In this document: piece after piece, positions 36,824-46,666 of the stretch
How the letters are laid out: every line of letters begins with the position of its first letter
Position numbering within the stretch: the first letter of the stretch is position 1
Assembly (NCBI RefSeq): GCF_005938105.1
Contig: NZ_VCPE01000012.1
Coordinates: 62,001-126,000, forward strand
DNA from: Brucella haematophila
GTDB lineage: Bacteria > Pseudomonadota > Alphaproteobacteria > Rhizobiales > Rhizobiaceae
Direction: 5' to 3'
Length of the DNA stretch: 64,000 nucleotides
Notes under the pieces: model-generated
The model's database searches: none
What the model was told of the DNA's origin: nothing
The model's input: the letters and a program-made list of their open reading frames with translations, nothing else
Position numbers and translations under genes: made by a program

Positions 36824-37933
36824 GCGCAGGAACGCCCGGAAGCGTTGCAGCGCAAAGTAAAACAGCACTGATCCGATGACGATCAAAGCCAAAAATTGCG
36901 GCCACACCACGCTGATCCCCGCCCCTCGAAACAGGATTGCCTGCGCCAAGATGACGAAATGCGTGTTGGGCGCCACCAGCATGATGTTCTGGATGATGTC
37001 CGGCATGCTTTCCCGCGGGGTCATCCCGCCTGAAAGTACCTGCAACGGCATCAGCACCAGCATCAGCAACATGCCGAACTGCGGCATGGAGCCAGCAACT
37101 GTCGCCAGGAAAATCCCGAGGCTTGTCGTTGCGAAAAGCTGCAATGCGGCACCGGCCAGAAACAGGAGAACCGACCCGTAAACCGGCACGGCCAGCAGGC
37201 CTTGCACGACAAAGATCAGCGCAAAAGCAGAGGCTACCAGCACGACCAGCCCCATGGACCAGACCTTGCTGACCATGATTTCGATAGGCGTGACCGGCAT
37301 AACCAACAGATGCTCGATGGTTCCGTGTTCGCGCTCGCGGATCAGCGCAGCACCCGTCAGGATGATCGACAGCATGGTGACCGACGAGATGACATTGTTG
37401 ATTGCGCCGAACCAGCTCTTGTTCAGATCCTGATTGAAGCGGGATCGCAAATTGAGATCGACCTTCGTATCCGCCGCGCCGCGATAGCGGTTCAAAAACT
37501 CGTTCACCTCGCCGGAAACGATGGACTGGACATAACCGCCGCCCGTGAAGGCCTGGCTCATGCGCGTCGCATCCACATTGAGCTGAATGGTCGGTGAGCG
37601 CCCGGCCAACAGATCGCGCTGGAAATTCGGCGGAATATTCAGCGCAAACGTGTCCAGCCCCTCATCCATGCGACTGTCCATTTCGTAGGACGAAATGAGT
37701 TTGGGCGGCACGAAATAAGGCGGATAAAAAGCCGCCGTAATACGGCTGGAGACCGGCGACTGGTCCTCATCGACAATGGCGATAGCCGCATTGCTGAGGT
37801 TTTCCGGCTGCGCTCGCGCGGACGTATAGACTGCCAGCGTGAACGCATAGACGATGAGGAGCAGAAGCATCGGATCACGGGCGAGACCGCGCAATTCCTT
37901 GATGCCGAGCTGAAGTATGTTGGCTATCCGCAT
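36821..37933 (-). CDS. ABC-2 type permease (YhhJ-like)
   Basis: A 370-residue permease: one N-terminal helix (LLIVYAFTLAVYT), a large extracytoplasmic loop (residues 50-175), then five helices with the ABC-2 signature REREHGTIEHLLVMPVTPIEIMVSKV. In E. coli the same gene order (HlyD-like yhiI, rbbA, yhhJ) is found, and relatives such as YbhR/YbhS export drugs. It starts 1 bp after the rbbA-like stop codon, so the two are coupled. Its stop lies inside a dispersed repeat. Confidence 0.88.
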   Translation of the reverse strand: MRIANILQLGIKELRGLARDPMLLLLIVYAFTLAVYTSARAQPENLSNAAIAIVDEDQSPVSSRITAAFYPPYFVPPKLISSYEMDSRMDEGLDTFALNIPPNFQRDLLAGRSPTIQLNVDATRMSQAFTGGGYVQSIVSGEVNEFLNRYRGAADTKVDLNLRSRFNQDLNKSWFGAINNVISSVTMLSIILTGAALIREREHGTIEHLLVMPVTPIEIMVSKVWSMGLVVLVASAFALIFVVQGLLAVPVYGSVLLFLAGAALQLFATTSLGIFLATVAGSMPQFGMLLMLVLMPLQVLSGGMTPRESMPDIIQNIMLVAPNTHFVILAQAILFRGAGISVVWPQFLALIVIGSVLFYFALQRFRAFLR

Positions 37934-37934
37934 C

Positions 37935-40715
37935 TCAGCCCGCCTGTTTTTTGAGAAGGAGAATGGCCAGCACCATCAGCACCGGAATGGCGATCAGCAA
38001 CGGGATGAACGACCCGGCAAGATCACCAAAATCCAGTGCCTTGGAAAACACCCCGCGCGAAATAGTCACGAAATAGGTCGTGGGATAGATCTTGCCGATG
38101 AATGCGCCAGCGCCCTGCAATGACGAAACCGGATCGATGATGCCGGAATATTGCACTGCGGGAATGAGCGTCAGCAACGCCGTGCCAAAAATGGCCGCGA
38201 TCTGGCTGCTCATGAAGGTAGAAAGCACCAGTCCCATACCGGTCGCGATGATGACATAGAGCAGCGCCGCCGCTGCATAGGTGAGGAAACTTCCCGTAAA
38301 TGGCACCCGGAAGATGAAGACCGCAAAGGCTGTGAGCATCAGGAAGTTCAGGAAGGCGAGCGCGATATAGGGCAATTGCTTGCCGAACAGAAACTCGAAC
38401 TTGGTCACCGGCGTCACATAGAAATTGATGATCGAGCCAAGCTCTTTTTCGCGCACCACGCTCAAAACCGCAAGCATGGCCGGGATCATCAAAAGCAGCA
38501 TCGGAATGACCGCCGGAACCATCGCCACCAGGCTTTGGACGTCGGGATTGTAGCGGTAGCGAATTTCCAGATTGAAATTGCCAACCGTCGCCGCATTGCC
38601 ATAAAGCTCACGCGCCTTTTGCGTCAGCCAGTTGGCATGCATGCCCTGCACATATCCACGCACCGTTTCGGCGCGGGTTGGCATGGCGCCGTCAATCCAC
38701 GCTGCCACTTCAACCGGCCGCCCATGCGCGATATCTGCGCCAAAGCGCGGCGGTATCTCGATGGCAAGGCTGATTTCGCCGTTGCGCATCCGCCGGTCGA
38801 GATCGTCATAGTCGGTGATCGGCGGCATTTCGGTAAAATAGCGCGAACCGGCAATCTGCTGCGTGTAATCGCGGCTGACTGTCGTATCGTCACGGTCGAG
38901 CACCGCAAATGTCAGGTTTTCAACGTTGAGATTGATGCCATAACCGATCACGAACATCAAAATCACTGTGCCAAGAATGGCGAGCGTTGCGCGGATCGGA
39001 TCGCGCTTCAGTTCCAGCGCCTCGCGCCGCGTGTAAGCAAGCATTCGGCGCGGATTGGGAAGCCAGCTTGAAGAAGGCTTGGCATGGCCGGTCGGAGCCT
39101 GAACCGGCGCTGGCGTCTCTTCTACAACGAGTGCGGCCGGTTGAGCCGTCTCGCCGATGGCTTCGGTCAGATAGGCGATAAACGCTTCTTCCAGCGTCGC
39201 CGCATTGCGGCTTGCCGTGATCGCCTTCGGCGTGTCGCTGATCAGCACCTTGCCCGCATGCATCAATGAAATGCGGTCGCACAGCTCCGCCTCATTCATG
39301 AAGTGGGTCGAGACGAAGATGGTCACATTGTCCTTGCGCGACAGATCGGCAAGAATTTCCCAGAATGCATCGCGCGCCACCGGGTCCACACCGGAGGTCG
39401 GCTCATCGAGAATGAGGATATCCGGCGAATGGATCAGCGCCACCGCCAGAGACAGGCGCTGGCGGATGCCGAGCGGCATGGAATCCGGTAGTTCATCCAT
39501 CACTTCGGCCAGATCAAAACGCGCGGAAAGCTCCTTGATGCGCCGCGCCGTCAGTTCCGGCTCCATGCCGAACAGCTTGGCGTGAAGCTCCAGATTCTGA
39601 AGAACGGTCAGCTCGGAATAAAGCGAAAAGGCCTGCGACATGTAGCCGACGCGACGCCTGATATCGATATCCTTCGGATCGACCTCACGCCCGAACAAGC
39701 GCGCAATGCCCTCGCTTGCAGGCAAAAGGCCGGTCAGCACCTTCATGGTCGTGGATTTGCCGCAGCCATTGGAGCCGAGAAACCCGAAGATTTCGCCGCG
39801 TGGAATGCGGAAGCTCACATTATCGACCGCCGTGAAATTGCCAAACCGAACCGTGACATGTTCGGCTTCAATGGCGATCTCCGCATCCGCACCTGGCGCG
39901 CGGGGCGGAATGACGATTTCCTTGTGCCCCTGCCGCAATTCTTCCGGCAGCAGCGCAATGAAGGCTGCATCCAGATTGGGGGTGCCTGTGCGTTCCAGCA
40001 GTTCCTTCGGCGTACCCGTCGCCAATATCTGCCCGTCATTCATCGCGACAAGCCAGTCGAAGCGCTCTGCTTCCTCCATATAGGCCGTGGCGACGATGAC
40101 ACTCATCCCCGGACGATCCTTGCGGATATCGTCGATCAGTTCCCAGAACTGGCGACGCGACAAGGGATCAACACCGGTGGTCGGTTCGTCGAGGATCAGA
40201 AGGTCCGGATCGTGAATGAGAGAACAGCAGAGGCTCGTCTTCTGCTTCATGCCGCCGGAGAGCTTGCCTGCCGGGCGATCCGCAAAGGGCGACATGCCCG
40301 TGCGGGCCAGAAGATCGGCAATGCGCCGTTCCCGCTCCTGCCGGTCATGGCCGAACAGCCTTCCGAAAAAGTCGATATTCTCGAAAACCGAAAGCGTCGG
40401 ATAAAGGTTCTTGCCGAGGCCTTGCGGCATATAGGCGATGCGCGGATAGGCGGATTCGCGATGCTTCCGGTCGGCAATATCGCCGCCAAGCACCTCGATA
40501 TGCCCTTCCTGCATGCTGCGCGCACCCGAAACGAGCGACAATAGGCTCGACTTGCCGACACCATCAGGACCGATCAGACCAATCATGCGCCCGGCAGGAA
40601 TATCGAGATTAACGTCGCGCAGTGCCTGTGCCGCGCCATAGGATAGCTTTACGCCCTTCGCGCGAACGACAAAGCTGTCGTCTCCCGCCCCAGACTGGAC
40701 CGAAGCTTCACTCAT
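37935..40715 (-). CDS. rbbA: RbbA-like protein: two ABC ATPase domains fused to an ABC-2 permease
   Basis: A 926-residue fusion: ATPase domain 1 (Walker [10 protein letters not shown], 49-57; signature LSGGMKQK), ATPase domain 2 (Walker [10 protein letters not shown] near 318; signature-like [15 protein letters not shown], where LSGG is replaced) and a C-terminal ABC-2 permease (from about 570) with [25 protein letters not shown]. It corresponds to RbbA, reported as a ribosome-associated ATPase in E. coli, but the context is a membrane exporter. Start ATG 40715 overlaps the upstream stop codon (ATGA). Confidence 0.88.
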   Translation of the reverse strand: MSEASVQSGAGDDSFVVRAKGVKLSYGAAQALRDVNLDIPAGRMIGLIGPDGVGKSSLLSLVSGARSMQEGHIEVLGGDIADRKHRESAYPRIAYMPQGLGKNLYPTLSVFENIDFFGRLFGHDRQERERRIADLLARTGMSPFADRPAGKLSGGMKQKTSLCCSLIHDPDLLILDEPTTGVDPLSRRQFWELIDDIRKDRPGMSVIVATAYMEEAERFDWLVAMNDGQILATGTPKELLERTGTPNLDAAFIALLPEELRQGHKEIVIPPRAPGADAEIAIEAEHVTVRFGNFTAVDNVSFRIPRGEIFGFLGSNGCGKSTTMKVLTGLLPASEGIARLFGREVDPKDIDIRRRVGYMSQAFSLYSELTVLQNLELHAKLFGMEPELTARRIKELSARFDLAEVMDELPDSMPLGIRQRLSLAVALIHSPDILILDEPTSGVDPVARDAFWEILADLSRKDNVTIFVSTHFMNEAELCDRISLMHAGKVLISDTPKAITASRNAATLEEAFIAYLTEAIGETAQPAALVVEETPAPVQAPTGHAKPSSSWLPNPRRMLAYTRREALELKRDPIRATLAILGTVILMFVIGYGINLNVENLTFAVLDRDDTTVSRDYTQQIAGSRYFTEMPPITDYDDLDRRMRNGEISLAIEIPPRFGADIAHGRPVEVAAWIDGAMPTRAETVRGYVQGMHANWLTQKARELYGNAATVGNFNLEIRYRYNPDVQSLVAMVPAVIPMLLLMIPAMLAVLSVVREKELGSIINFYVTPVTKFEFLFGKQLPYIALAFLNFLMLTAFAVFIFRVPFTGSFLTYAAAALLYVIIATGMGLVLSTFMSSQIAAIFGTALLTLIPAVQYSGIIDPVSSLQGAGAFIGKIYPTTYFVTISRGVFSKALDFGDLAGSFIPLLIAIPVLMVLAILLLKKQAG

Positions 40716-41779
40716 TTTACGGTTTCCGCGAGGTTCTTCGGCCATTCAGCAGCAGGATCGAGCTTCACATAGGCCATGCCTGGCAGCCCGGTCTTCACCT
40801 GCTGGATATATTTCTGAAGCAACTCCGACGGAATCTTTGCCTTGACGCGGAACATCAGCTTCTGACGTTCCTCTTCGGTTTCAACCGTCTTCGGTGTGAA
40901 CTGGGCGACATCGGCAACGAAGGAAATCGATGCGGGAATAACATATTGCGGCGCGGCATCCAGTACGATGCGGGCTTCGGCACCGATTGCGACACGGCCA
41001 GCCTGCGCGGTCGGCAGGAAGAACGTCATATAGACATCGCCAAGATCGACGAGATTGAGCACACGCCCGCCCGCCGAAAGCACTTCGCCGGGCTGGGCAA
41101 CGCGGTACTGCACACGTCCCGCCGTCGGCGCGACCAAGGTTGCGTCGTTGATATCTGCAACGATGCTGGCAATCGCCGCCTTGGCGGCTTCCACCGACGC
41201 CTCTGCATCGATAACCTGCGCCTTGGCAGCACTGATGGCCGCTTCACTGGCCGCAAGCTGCGCCTTCGCAGCCTCGACCGCTGCCTGCGCACCCTGCGCG
41301 CTGGCACGATCATCATCGAGAACCTGTTCGGAAACGGTCCGCGACTGGGTCAAAGCCTGCGAGCGCGCCAAACGCCGCTGAGCTGCATCGAGCTGCGCAT
41401 TGCGCTGGGCAACCGTCGCCTGATTGGCCGCAAATTCCGCTTCGCGCTGCGTGACGAGGGCTTGCGCCGTCTCGATACCGATCTGCGCGCGGCGCAATTG
41501 CGCTTCGGCCTGCGCGCGCTGACTTTCAAGCTGGTCAGTATCCATACGCGCAAGGATTTCGCCCTGTTTGACGAAAGAGCCCTCATTCGCAAGTATTTCA
41601 CGGATACGACCGGCGCTTTTGGTCGAAATATCGATTTCGGTGGCTTCGATACGGCCATTGCCAGAGGCAATTCCGTCGGGCAATCCGCTGCCGTTCATGG
41701 CCTTCCAGGCATAGTAACCACCGACGGCCAGCGCCGCCACCACTGCAGCCACAATCCATTGCTTGCGGTTGGAACTCAT
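40712..41779 (-). CDS. HlyD-family membrane fusion protein (YhiI-like)
   Basis: A 355-residue periplasmic adaptor: N-terminal membrane helix ([18 protein letters not shown]), a biotinyl-lipoyl-like half ([39 protein letters not shown] in segments), a long Ala/Gln/Glu-rich coiled coil (residues 85-205) and the second lipoyl half plus beta barrel. It links an inner-membrane ABC exporter to an outer-membrane channel. First gene of the cluster. The ATG at 41779 follows GAGGG; a GTG at 41788 is also in frame. Confidence 0.9.
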   Translation of the reverse strand: MSSNRKQWIVAAVVAALAVGGYYAWKAMNGSGLPDGIASGNGRIEATEIDISTKSAGRIREILANEGSFVKQGEILARMDTDQLESQRAQAEAQLRRAQIGIETAQALVTQREAEFAANQATVAQRNAQLDAAQRRLARSQALTQSRTVSEQVLDDDRASAQGAQAAVEAAKAQLAASEAAISAAKAQVIDAEASVEAAKAAIASIVADINDATLVAPTAGRVQYRVAQPGEVLSAGGRVLNLVDLGDVYMTFFLPTAQAGRVAIGAEARIVLDAAPQYVIPASISFVADVAQFTPKTVETEEERQKLMFRVKAKIPSELLQKYIQQVKTGLPGMAYVKLDPAAEWPKNLAETVK

Positions 41780-42343
41780 GCGAAACACCCTCTTTGCAAT
41801 ATCTAAAATGCCGGCATTATTCTCGAATTAATTCAAAGCATTGGCAGGCGGTTCTCACCTGTCGGGCTGTTCGCATACCCACCGCCCCGCTCGATAATAA
41901 TCGGAGAACCATTCGGTTGAGGATATGGAACAACTGCGCAAGTTGACAACCAGCAAATGCTAATTAACGCGTGATAAAGTAAATGCCGTCACCGCTCTGC
42001 ATACAGGTCCCGATTTTCTATCGCTTTGACCTCAATCAACTGATGCTGAAATACTCGCAACTTCTCTGGCGATTTCCTCTGAATTCAGAGTGAATGAGAA
42101 GCGCGGGTGCCGATTTGGTGAAATAGAGGGGTAGCGCCGACAGCACCCGCTGGCTGCCGAAGACGGCGTTACGGAAGATCGCGCTGATATGCGCTCGACA
42201 GATGGATGAAAGCCGGGATGCCGTTTAGGGCCTGGGCATCCCGGGTCGCCGATTCTGGTGGAAACCAGCAACGGCAGAAGCAATAGCAATTCTGCGAGAA
42301 GCGCACTTTGATCAGGATCAAAGTTGCCCGCAGAAATTCACCA
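41780..42343. other. 564-bp gap upstream of the exporter operon
   Basis: No convincing gene; an 85-codon frame at 42032-42289 (complement) has no similarity I recognise and is rich in Pro, Ser and Arg. It contains an FNR/FixK-type box near its right end and a GGCCTGGGCATCCCGGG-type dyad. It should include the promoter of the HlyD-rbbA-yhhJ operon. Confidence 0.45.
42308..42321. promoter_or_regulatory. Perfect FNR/FixK-type box (TTGAT-N4-ATCAA)
   Basis: TTGATCAGGATCAA matches the FNR/FixK consensus TTGAT-N4-ATCAA exactly and extends to an 18-bp dyad-like CTTTGATC / GATCAAAG. The only downstream gene on the complementary strand starts 530 bp away; rightwards it faces the 3' end of the glycosyl hydrolase-like gene. 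Confidence 0.5.
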
Positions 42344-43561
42344 TTACTTGCCGCACTTGCGCCAGGTCTTCTTCAAATGATTGGATACGTTTTTGAGCTT
42401 CGGCTCGGACAGAAAACCCTGCCGAAACAGGATGCTGCCCTTCACTTCTGGCAATGACCGGTTGAGTTCCAGCTGACGTTTGATCTCGTTTAGCCCACCA
42501 CCTGCCTGCCAGCCCGGCTCCGATGCGGTGACCGTTCCGGCGCGATAGAGCGCCATGCCGATATAGAGATCTGTCTTCGTGCCGCGAACCGTATCCGCCC
42601 ACCATTTCACGATTGTATCATAGGGCACCGCCTTACGGTCGAACGACCAGTAAACCTGCGGCGCGATGTAATCGATCAGACCGTCCTTGACCCAGCGTCT
42701 CGTATCGGCAAAGTCGCCGTCATAGTTCGTCTTGCCCGCGCGCGTGGCCGACCCCAACGGATCATCAGCCTTGTTGCGCCAGACGCCGCCGGGGCTGATG
42801 CCAAAACGCACATTCGGCTTGATCGACTTGATCTTGTCGGAAATCTCCTGAACCAGCGTATAGGTGTTGTAGCGTCGCCAGTCATATTTACTGGCAAAGC
42901 GGGTACCGAAACGGGCATAGGTCTTGTCGTCATCGAGAGGCGAGGACGCGGTCTCGTAATAGAAATAATCGTCGAACTGAATCCCATCGACATTGTATTT
43001 CTGTACGACCTCGGCAGTGATATTCGTCACCCACTGACGCACGGCAGGAATGCCCGGATCAAGAACATAGCGATCCGCCGACACACCCACCCATGACGGA
43101 TGGGTCTTGTAGACACTCGACGGCGAATCCTTGGGTGAATTCTTCAGCTCCTTGCGCGTCGATGCCTTGACGTCCATCGAAACCCGATAGGGATTGAGCC
43201 ATGCGTGAAGCTCGATACCGCGCTTGTGCGCCTGCTCAATGGCAAACTGCAACGGGTCGAAGCCCGGATTTTTGCCGAGCGTCCCGGTGAGATAGGACGA
43301 CCACGGCAGATAAGATGATGCATAAAATGCATCCGCCGCTGGCGACACCTGAAACACCACCGCATTGATTCCGTGTTCCGACGCTTCGTCGAACAGCTTC
43401 ACCAGTTCCTGTTTTTGTCGGCGGACACGTTCCTCGTCATTCTCGATTTTCGATGACGCGCGCGACGGCCAGTCGAGATTGAGAACGGTCGCGATCCAGC
43501 TTGCCTGAAACGCATCACATTGAGAGGACATGGGCGGTGATATGTCGAGAGGCATGGGCAT
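42344..43561 (-). CDS. GHL10/DUF187-type glycosyl hydrolase-like protein
   Basis: A 405-residue protein of the family 10-like glycosyl hydrolase group (DUF187/GHL10, YngK-like): FQASWIATVLNLDWPSR, VVFQVSPAADAFYASSYLPW, HAWLNPYRV, GIQFDDYFYYE (probable catalytic acids) and FGISPGGVWRN. Family members are usually secreted lipoproteins that act on cell-surface or exopolysaccharides. Here the fold starts at residue 17 and there is no signal peptide, so the protein is either cytosolic or its N-terminus has been lost. No upstream frame supplies a signal. Confidence 0.85.
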   Translation of the reverse strand: MPMPLDISPPMSSQCDAFQASWIATVLNLDWPSRASSKIENDEERVRRQKQELVKLFDEASEHGINAVVFQVSPAADAFYASSYLPWSSYLTGTLGKNPGFDPLQFAIEQAHKRGIELHAWLNPYRVSMDVKASTRKELKNSPKDSPSSVYKTHPSWVGVSADRYVLDPGIPAVRQWVTNITAEVVQKYNVDGIQFDDYFYYETASSPLDDDKTYARFGTRFASKYDWRRYNTYTLVQEISDKIKSIKPNVRFGISPGGVWRNKADDPLGSATRAGKTNYDGDFADTRRWVKDGLIDYIAPQVYWSFDRKAVPYDTIVKWWADTVRGTKTDLYIGMALYRAGTVTASEPGWQAGGGLNEIKRQLELNRSLPEVKGSILFRQGFLSEPKLKNVSNHLKKTWRKCGK

Positions 43562-43765
43562 TCCGCTTTTGATTTTCCATTTCCAGCCTTATCCGGCACT
43601 CCGAGGCTTGGATATGGTCATTTTAGGCATTAGCTTAGCGCATAATCCGACCGGAGTGAAACGAAGGTCGATAATATTATGCTTGAAATATAAAGGCTTG
43701 GAGCGCCGATCTGATGCAATTAGATTGAAACGCGCTCTAAGCAGAATCTGAAGAAGCGAGGAAAC

Positions 43766-44209
43766 ATGTACAAGAATATTGTCGCCACGACCGATGGATC
43801 GGAATTTGCTGAGCGCGGTCTCGTGCACGCATTCCAGCTGGCCAAAGCCGTTGGCGCAAAGGTCACGGTCGTGACGGTCACCGCTCCCTATTCCGTTTCC
43901 GGCCTGCCGGGCGGCTGGACTGACAGTCCCGCTTTCATCGAACGTTTCGAACAGGAATGGAATGAATTTGCCGAGACGACGCTAACGCGCGCGCGTGAAC
44001 TGGCAGCGGAAACCGGTGCGGAAATCCACACGCTGCATGTGGTTGCCCAACACCCGGCAACGGCCATTATCGATTCTGCAACGGAACTTAGCAGCGATCT
44101 CATCGTCATGGCTTCGAACGGGCGACGCGGTTTCAAGGGCCTGCTGCTTGGCAGCCAGACCTATGAAGTCGTCACGCGGAGCACCGTTCCGGTGCTCGTC
44201 GTTCGATAG
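43766..44209 (+). CDS. Universal stress protein (UspA family)
   Basis: A 147-residue single-domain Usp: N-terminus MYKNIVATTDGSEFAERGL with the ATP-contacting Asp, and the C-terminal nucleotide loop ASNGRRGFKGLLLGSQT (G-x2-G-x9-G-S/T pattern) followed by VVTRSTVPVLVVR. Likely ATP-binding and cytosolic, helping survival under starvation or oxygen stress. Its own promoter lies in a 204-bp gap that also carries a repeat remnant (AGAGC-type stem, about 43700-43741). Strong GAAGCGAGGAAAC site before the ATG. Confidence 0.92.
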   Translation: MYKNIVATTDGSEFAERGLVHAFQLAKAVGAKVTVVTVTAPYSVSGLPGGWTDSPAFIERFEQEWNEFAETTLTRARELAAETGAEIHTLHVVAQHPATAIIDSATELSSDLIVMASNGRRGFKGLLLGSQTYEVVTRSTVPVLVVR

Positions 44210-44236
44210 GCTCGATCTGATAAAAAATCGCGGCGG

Positions 44237-44671
44237 TCAGCTTGTCTGGTGACCGCTGGCGCTTTCAACATCGACCCGGAAGAAAACCGGCTCCAGCTTG
44301 CGCGTGCCGCCGTCCTTGGTGACCGTCTTCGTATAGGCCGGTTCCCACCATGTCGGTTCTGCGGACATGATATTGACAATGGCCGTCTTCTCGTCTTCCC
44401 GGGCGATCTCGCGATAACGACCGTGCAACACCACGGTTTTCCATTCGGTACGCGATACAATGTGATCGAACAGGATGCAGACAGCATCGTTCTTGCGCAT
44501 GGCTGCGGTTTTCTGCCCATCGGTCGTGAAGGAATAGAGCGACCCACCGTTAAACCGGAAACTCATCGGCACAATAACGGGGCGGTCGTCCAGAATATAA
44601 GCCAGCCGCCCCACATGCGAATTCTGAATCATCTCCCGAAGATCGTAGTCCGACATTTCCTTGATCATCAT
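44237..44671 (-). CDS. Pyridoxamine 5'-phosphate oxidase-like FMN-binding protein
   Basis: A 144-residue split-barrel protein of the PNPOx-related group: [35 protein letters not shown] and the following [13 protein letters not shown], then [14 protein letters not shown]. Such proteins bind FMN or F420/heme and act as reductases or stress proteins. The ATG at 44671 is preceded by CAGGAGA; the open frame to 44704 has no site. It converges with the uspA-like gene, 28 bp apart. Confidence 0.88.
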   Translation of the reverse strand: MMIKEMSDYDLREMIQNSHVGRLAYILDDRPVIVPMSFRFNGGSLYSFTTDGQKTAAMRKNDAVCILFDHIVSRTEWKTVVLHGRYREIAREDEKTAIVNIMSAEPTWWEPAYTKTVTKDGGTRKLEPVFFRVDVESASGHQTS

Positions 44672-44700
44672 GGCGTGTCGTCTCCTGAAAAAGCTCTGCT

Positions 44701-44817
44701 GCACTTGCTAGAGCAGTTCCTGTTTGACGGGATCATCGGAACTGCTCTGGCCATTTGTTTTCAAGTATTTTCCTACGCAAAACCGCTCCGCACTTTTGCT
44801 GGAAATACTCTAATACA
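44701..44817 (-). repeat. Dispersed two-hairpin repeat, copy B
   Basis: On the complementary strand: TAGAGTATTTCCAGCAAAAG then TGCGGAGCGGTTTTGCGTAGG, spacer GAAAACAAATGGC, and a second stem AGAGCAGTTCC / GGAACTGCTCT. Nearly identical to copy A (36735-36823) in the first 60 bp, with the second stem changed but still paired. Confidence 0.8.
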
Positions 44818-44869
44818 TAGGGCAGTGAGATTGCCTTGACAGCGATCAATGGCGCGAAAGCAATTTGCG

Positions 44870-45796
44870 TCAGATGAACAAGCGGCCCTCGGCGATCTTC
44901 ACCGCCGTGCCGCCAATGCGCGCGCCCGTGAGCTTCTGTCCGTTGACGTCGAGTTCAAGACGGATCAGCGACGGACGCCCCATTTCCATGCCCTGCTCAA
45001 CCCACCATTGCGAACTGCCGTCGACCGGCTTGTCGTTCTGCTGGATCATCCCGGCAAAGGCAGCGGCTGCTGAACCGGTCGCCGGATCTTCATAGACATT
45101 GGCGCCGGTCACGAACATGCGCGCATGATAATTGCTGTTGAAGAGGATCGTCTCGCGACAATAGACATAGATCGGCAGCGGGCGGCCATCGACATGCGGC
45201 AGACTTTCGGTCACATAAACCGGGTCGATCGACACCTTGGCCGCAGCGATGAGATTGTGAACCGGCACGAGCAGATAGGGCGTGCCTGCACTCCAGATGC
45301 CGGGCACGTGATTCTCGAAACCGATCTCGTGGGTTCCAAGCCCGATGGCAGCGGCAGCCTCTTCCTTTTCGACCCGCACGTCGACCTTCTCCGGCAAGCG
45401 CGGCAGATCGAATTCGGCAAAAGCACTGTTGTCGCCCAGAATGACGCCGCAGCGCACAATGCCAACCTTTTCCTCCAGCGCGACTAGCCGGTCAGCCTCG
45501 TCGCCCGTATTACGGCGGCGCGCCAGCGAAACGGCTGCCCCCACCGTCGGATGACCAGCGAAAGGCAGTTCGTAATCGGGAGTAAAAATCCGCACCGCAG
45601 CTTCATGGGCTGGATTGGCGGGTGGAAAGATGAAAACCGTCTCGGACAGATTGAACTCGCGCGCGATGGCCTGCATGCGCGCATCATTCAGCCCTTCGCA
45701 GTCATGGACAACGGCCAACGGATTTCCCGCCAGAGCTTTCTCGGCAAAAACGTCGAAAACCTCATAAAAACGGCCGGAAACGGCGGCTTCGCTCAT
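44870..45796 (-). CDS. PhzF-family protein
   Basis: A 308-residue PhzF/diaminopimelate-epimerase-fold isomerase: N-terminus FYEVFDVFAEKALAGNPLAVV, catalytic Glu52 in FNLSETVFI, FTPDYELPFAGHPTVGAA and the C-terminal motif ATGSAAAAFAGM. PhzF isomerises an anthranilate-type intermediate in phenazine synthesis, but stand-alone homologues are widespread and their substrates are unknown; no phenazine genes are nearby. Confidence 0.9.
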   Translation of the reverse strand: MSEAAVSGRFYEVFDVFAEKALAGNPLAVVHDCEGLNDARMQAIAREFNLSETVFIFPPANPAHEAAVRIFTPDYELPFAGHPTVGAAVSLARRRNTGDEADRLVALEEKVGIVRCGVILGDNSAFAEFDLPRLPEKVDVRVEKEEAAAAIGLGTHEIGFENHVPGIWSAGTPYLLVPVHNLIAAAKVSIDPVYVTESLPHVDGRPLPIYVYCRETILFNSNYHARMFVTGANVYEDPATGSAAAAFAGMIQQNDKPVDGSSQWWVEQGMEMGRPSLIRLELDVNGQKLTGARIGGTAVKIAEGRLFI

Positions 45797-45939
45797 CCCT
45801 CATTCTCCCCTCGACACTTTTCTGGAAATCAACCGGGACCAGTGTCTTCAACAATTATATTCAAGCATCACATTTATAGAATTCAGTGCGAGCATAGCCA
45901 AATTATCGGCTCTGTCATCAACAAGTCTGGCTTATTTGT

Positions 45940-46647
45940 TCAATGGCTGAAATGCCAGTCGGCAAAAGCGCGAACATAAGACGGCGTCGCATCGCCCATC
46001 ATGCCCGCACCCATAATTGGAATGATCTCGGCCAGTTCTGGTTCCGCCTGCGAAGCCACGAAATTTTCGATCCCGGAAACCAGCTCCCGCGACGGCGCAT
46101 CGAACCGGTAACGGCGGAACAGGGCAATGCTACGATTGCCGGTCACCAGATTGAGCTGCGCCTCGCCTTCAGCGTCGGCCAGATCAAGCCCGGTTTCCTC
46201 CTGCACCTCGCGCTGCATGTTGGCGACATAGTCCACGCGTCCCTCGACAATGTCATTATCGTCGATTGATCCTGCCGGGAAATAGATGCGACCGCCACCA
46301 GCATTCTGCATGCCCATGCGAGCCGCGATCAGGTGCCCCTCGCCCGAAACGATGACGCCCACGCCAAAGATGTGCCAAGGACGGATTGGCTCGGGATCGT
46401 TACGCCAATGCATCAGCGTCGCGAAACTGCTGCGCTTGAACCCCGCCTGCAAGACACCATCGGCCAGTATCGCCTCCGGCGCCAGATAGATTTCGCCGTC
46501 GAACAGGGCTGGCTTTGCAGCCTGTTCACGCTTCCAGTTGAGCGCAATCGTCTGTTCATGCTGCTGCGTATATTCGAGCGGCCCCGGAACAACACGGACA
46601 TCGACGTCATCGATGACATGAACCGTATTTTCCCGCACATGTTCCAT
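45940..46647 (-). CDS. Nudix hydrolase
   Basis: A 235-residue protein with a Nudix box (GSIDDNDIVEGRV, then the core REVQEETGLD). The N-terminal 90 residues form a separate domain. Nudix enzymes cleave nucleoside diphosphate derivatives; the substrate here is unknown. It follows the EEP nuclease gene directly. An in-frame TTG start at 46674 would overlap that gene by 8 bp; I prefer the ATG at 46647, which has AGGA 10 nt upstream. Confidence 0.85.
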   Translation of the reverse strand: MEHVRENTVHVIDDVDVRVVPGPLEYTQQHEQTIALNWKREQAAKPALFDGEIYLAPEAILADGVLQAGFKRSSFATLMHWRNDPEPIRPWHIFGVGVIVSGEGHLIAARMGMQNAGGGRIYFPAGSIDDNDIVEGRVDYVANMQREVQEETGLDLADAEGEAQLNLVTGNRSIALFRRYRFDAPSRELVSGIENFVASQAEPELAEIIPIMGAGMMGDATPSYVRAFADWHFSH

Positions 46648-46666
46648 AAGAATTTGGTCCTGCTTC

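Noticed and set aside
42032-42289. 85-codon frame in the gap before the HlyD gene
   Set aside because: No similarity, Pro/Ser/Arg-rich, and no ribosome-binding site; the adjacent FNR box is placed wrongly to drive it.
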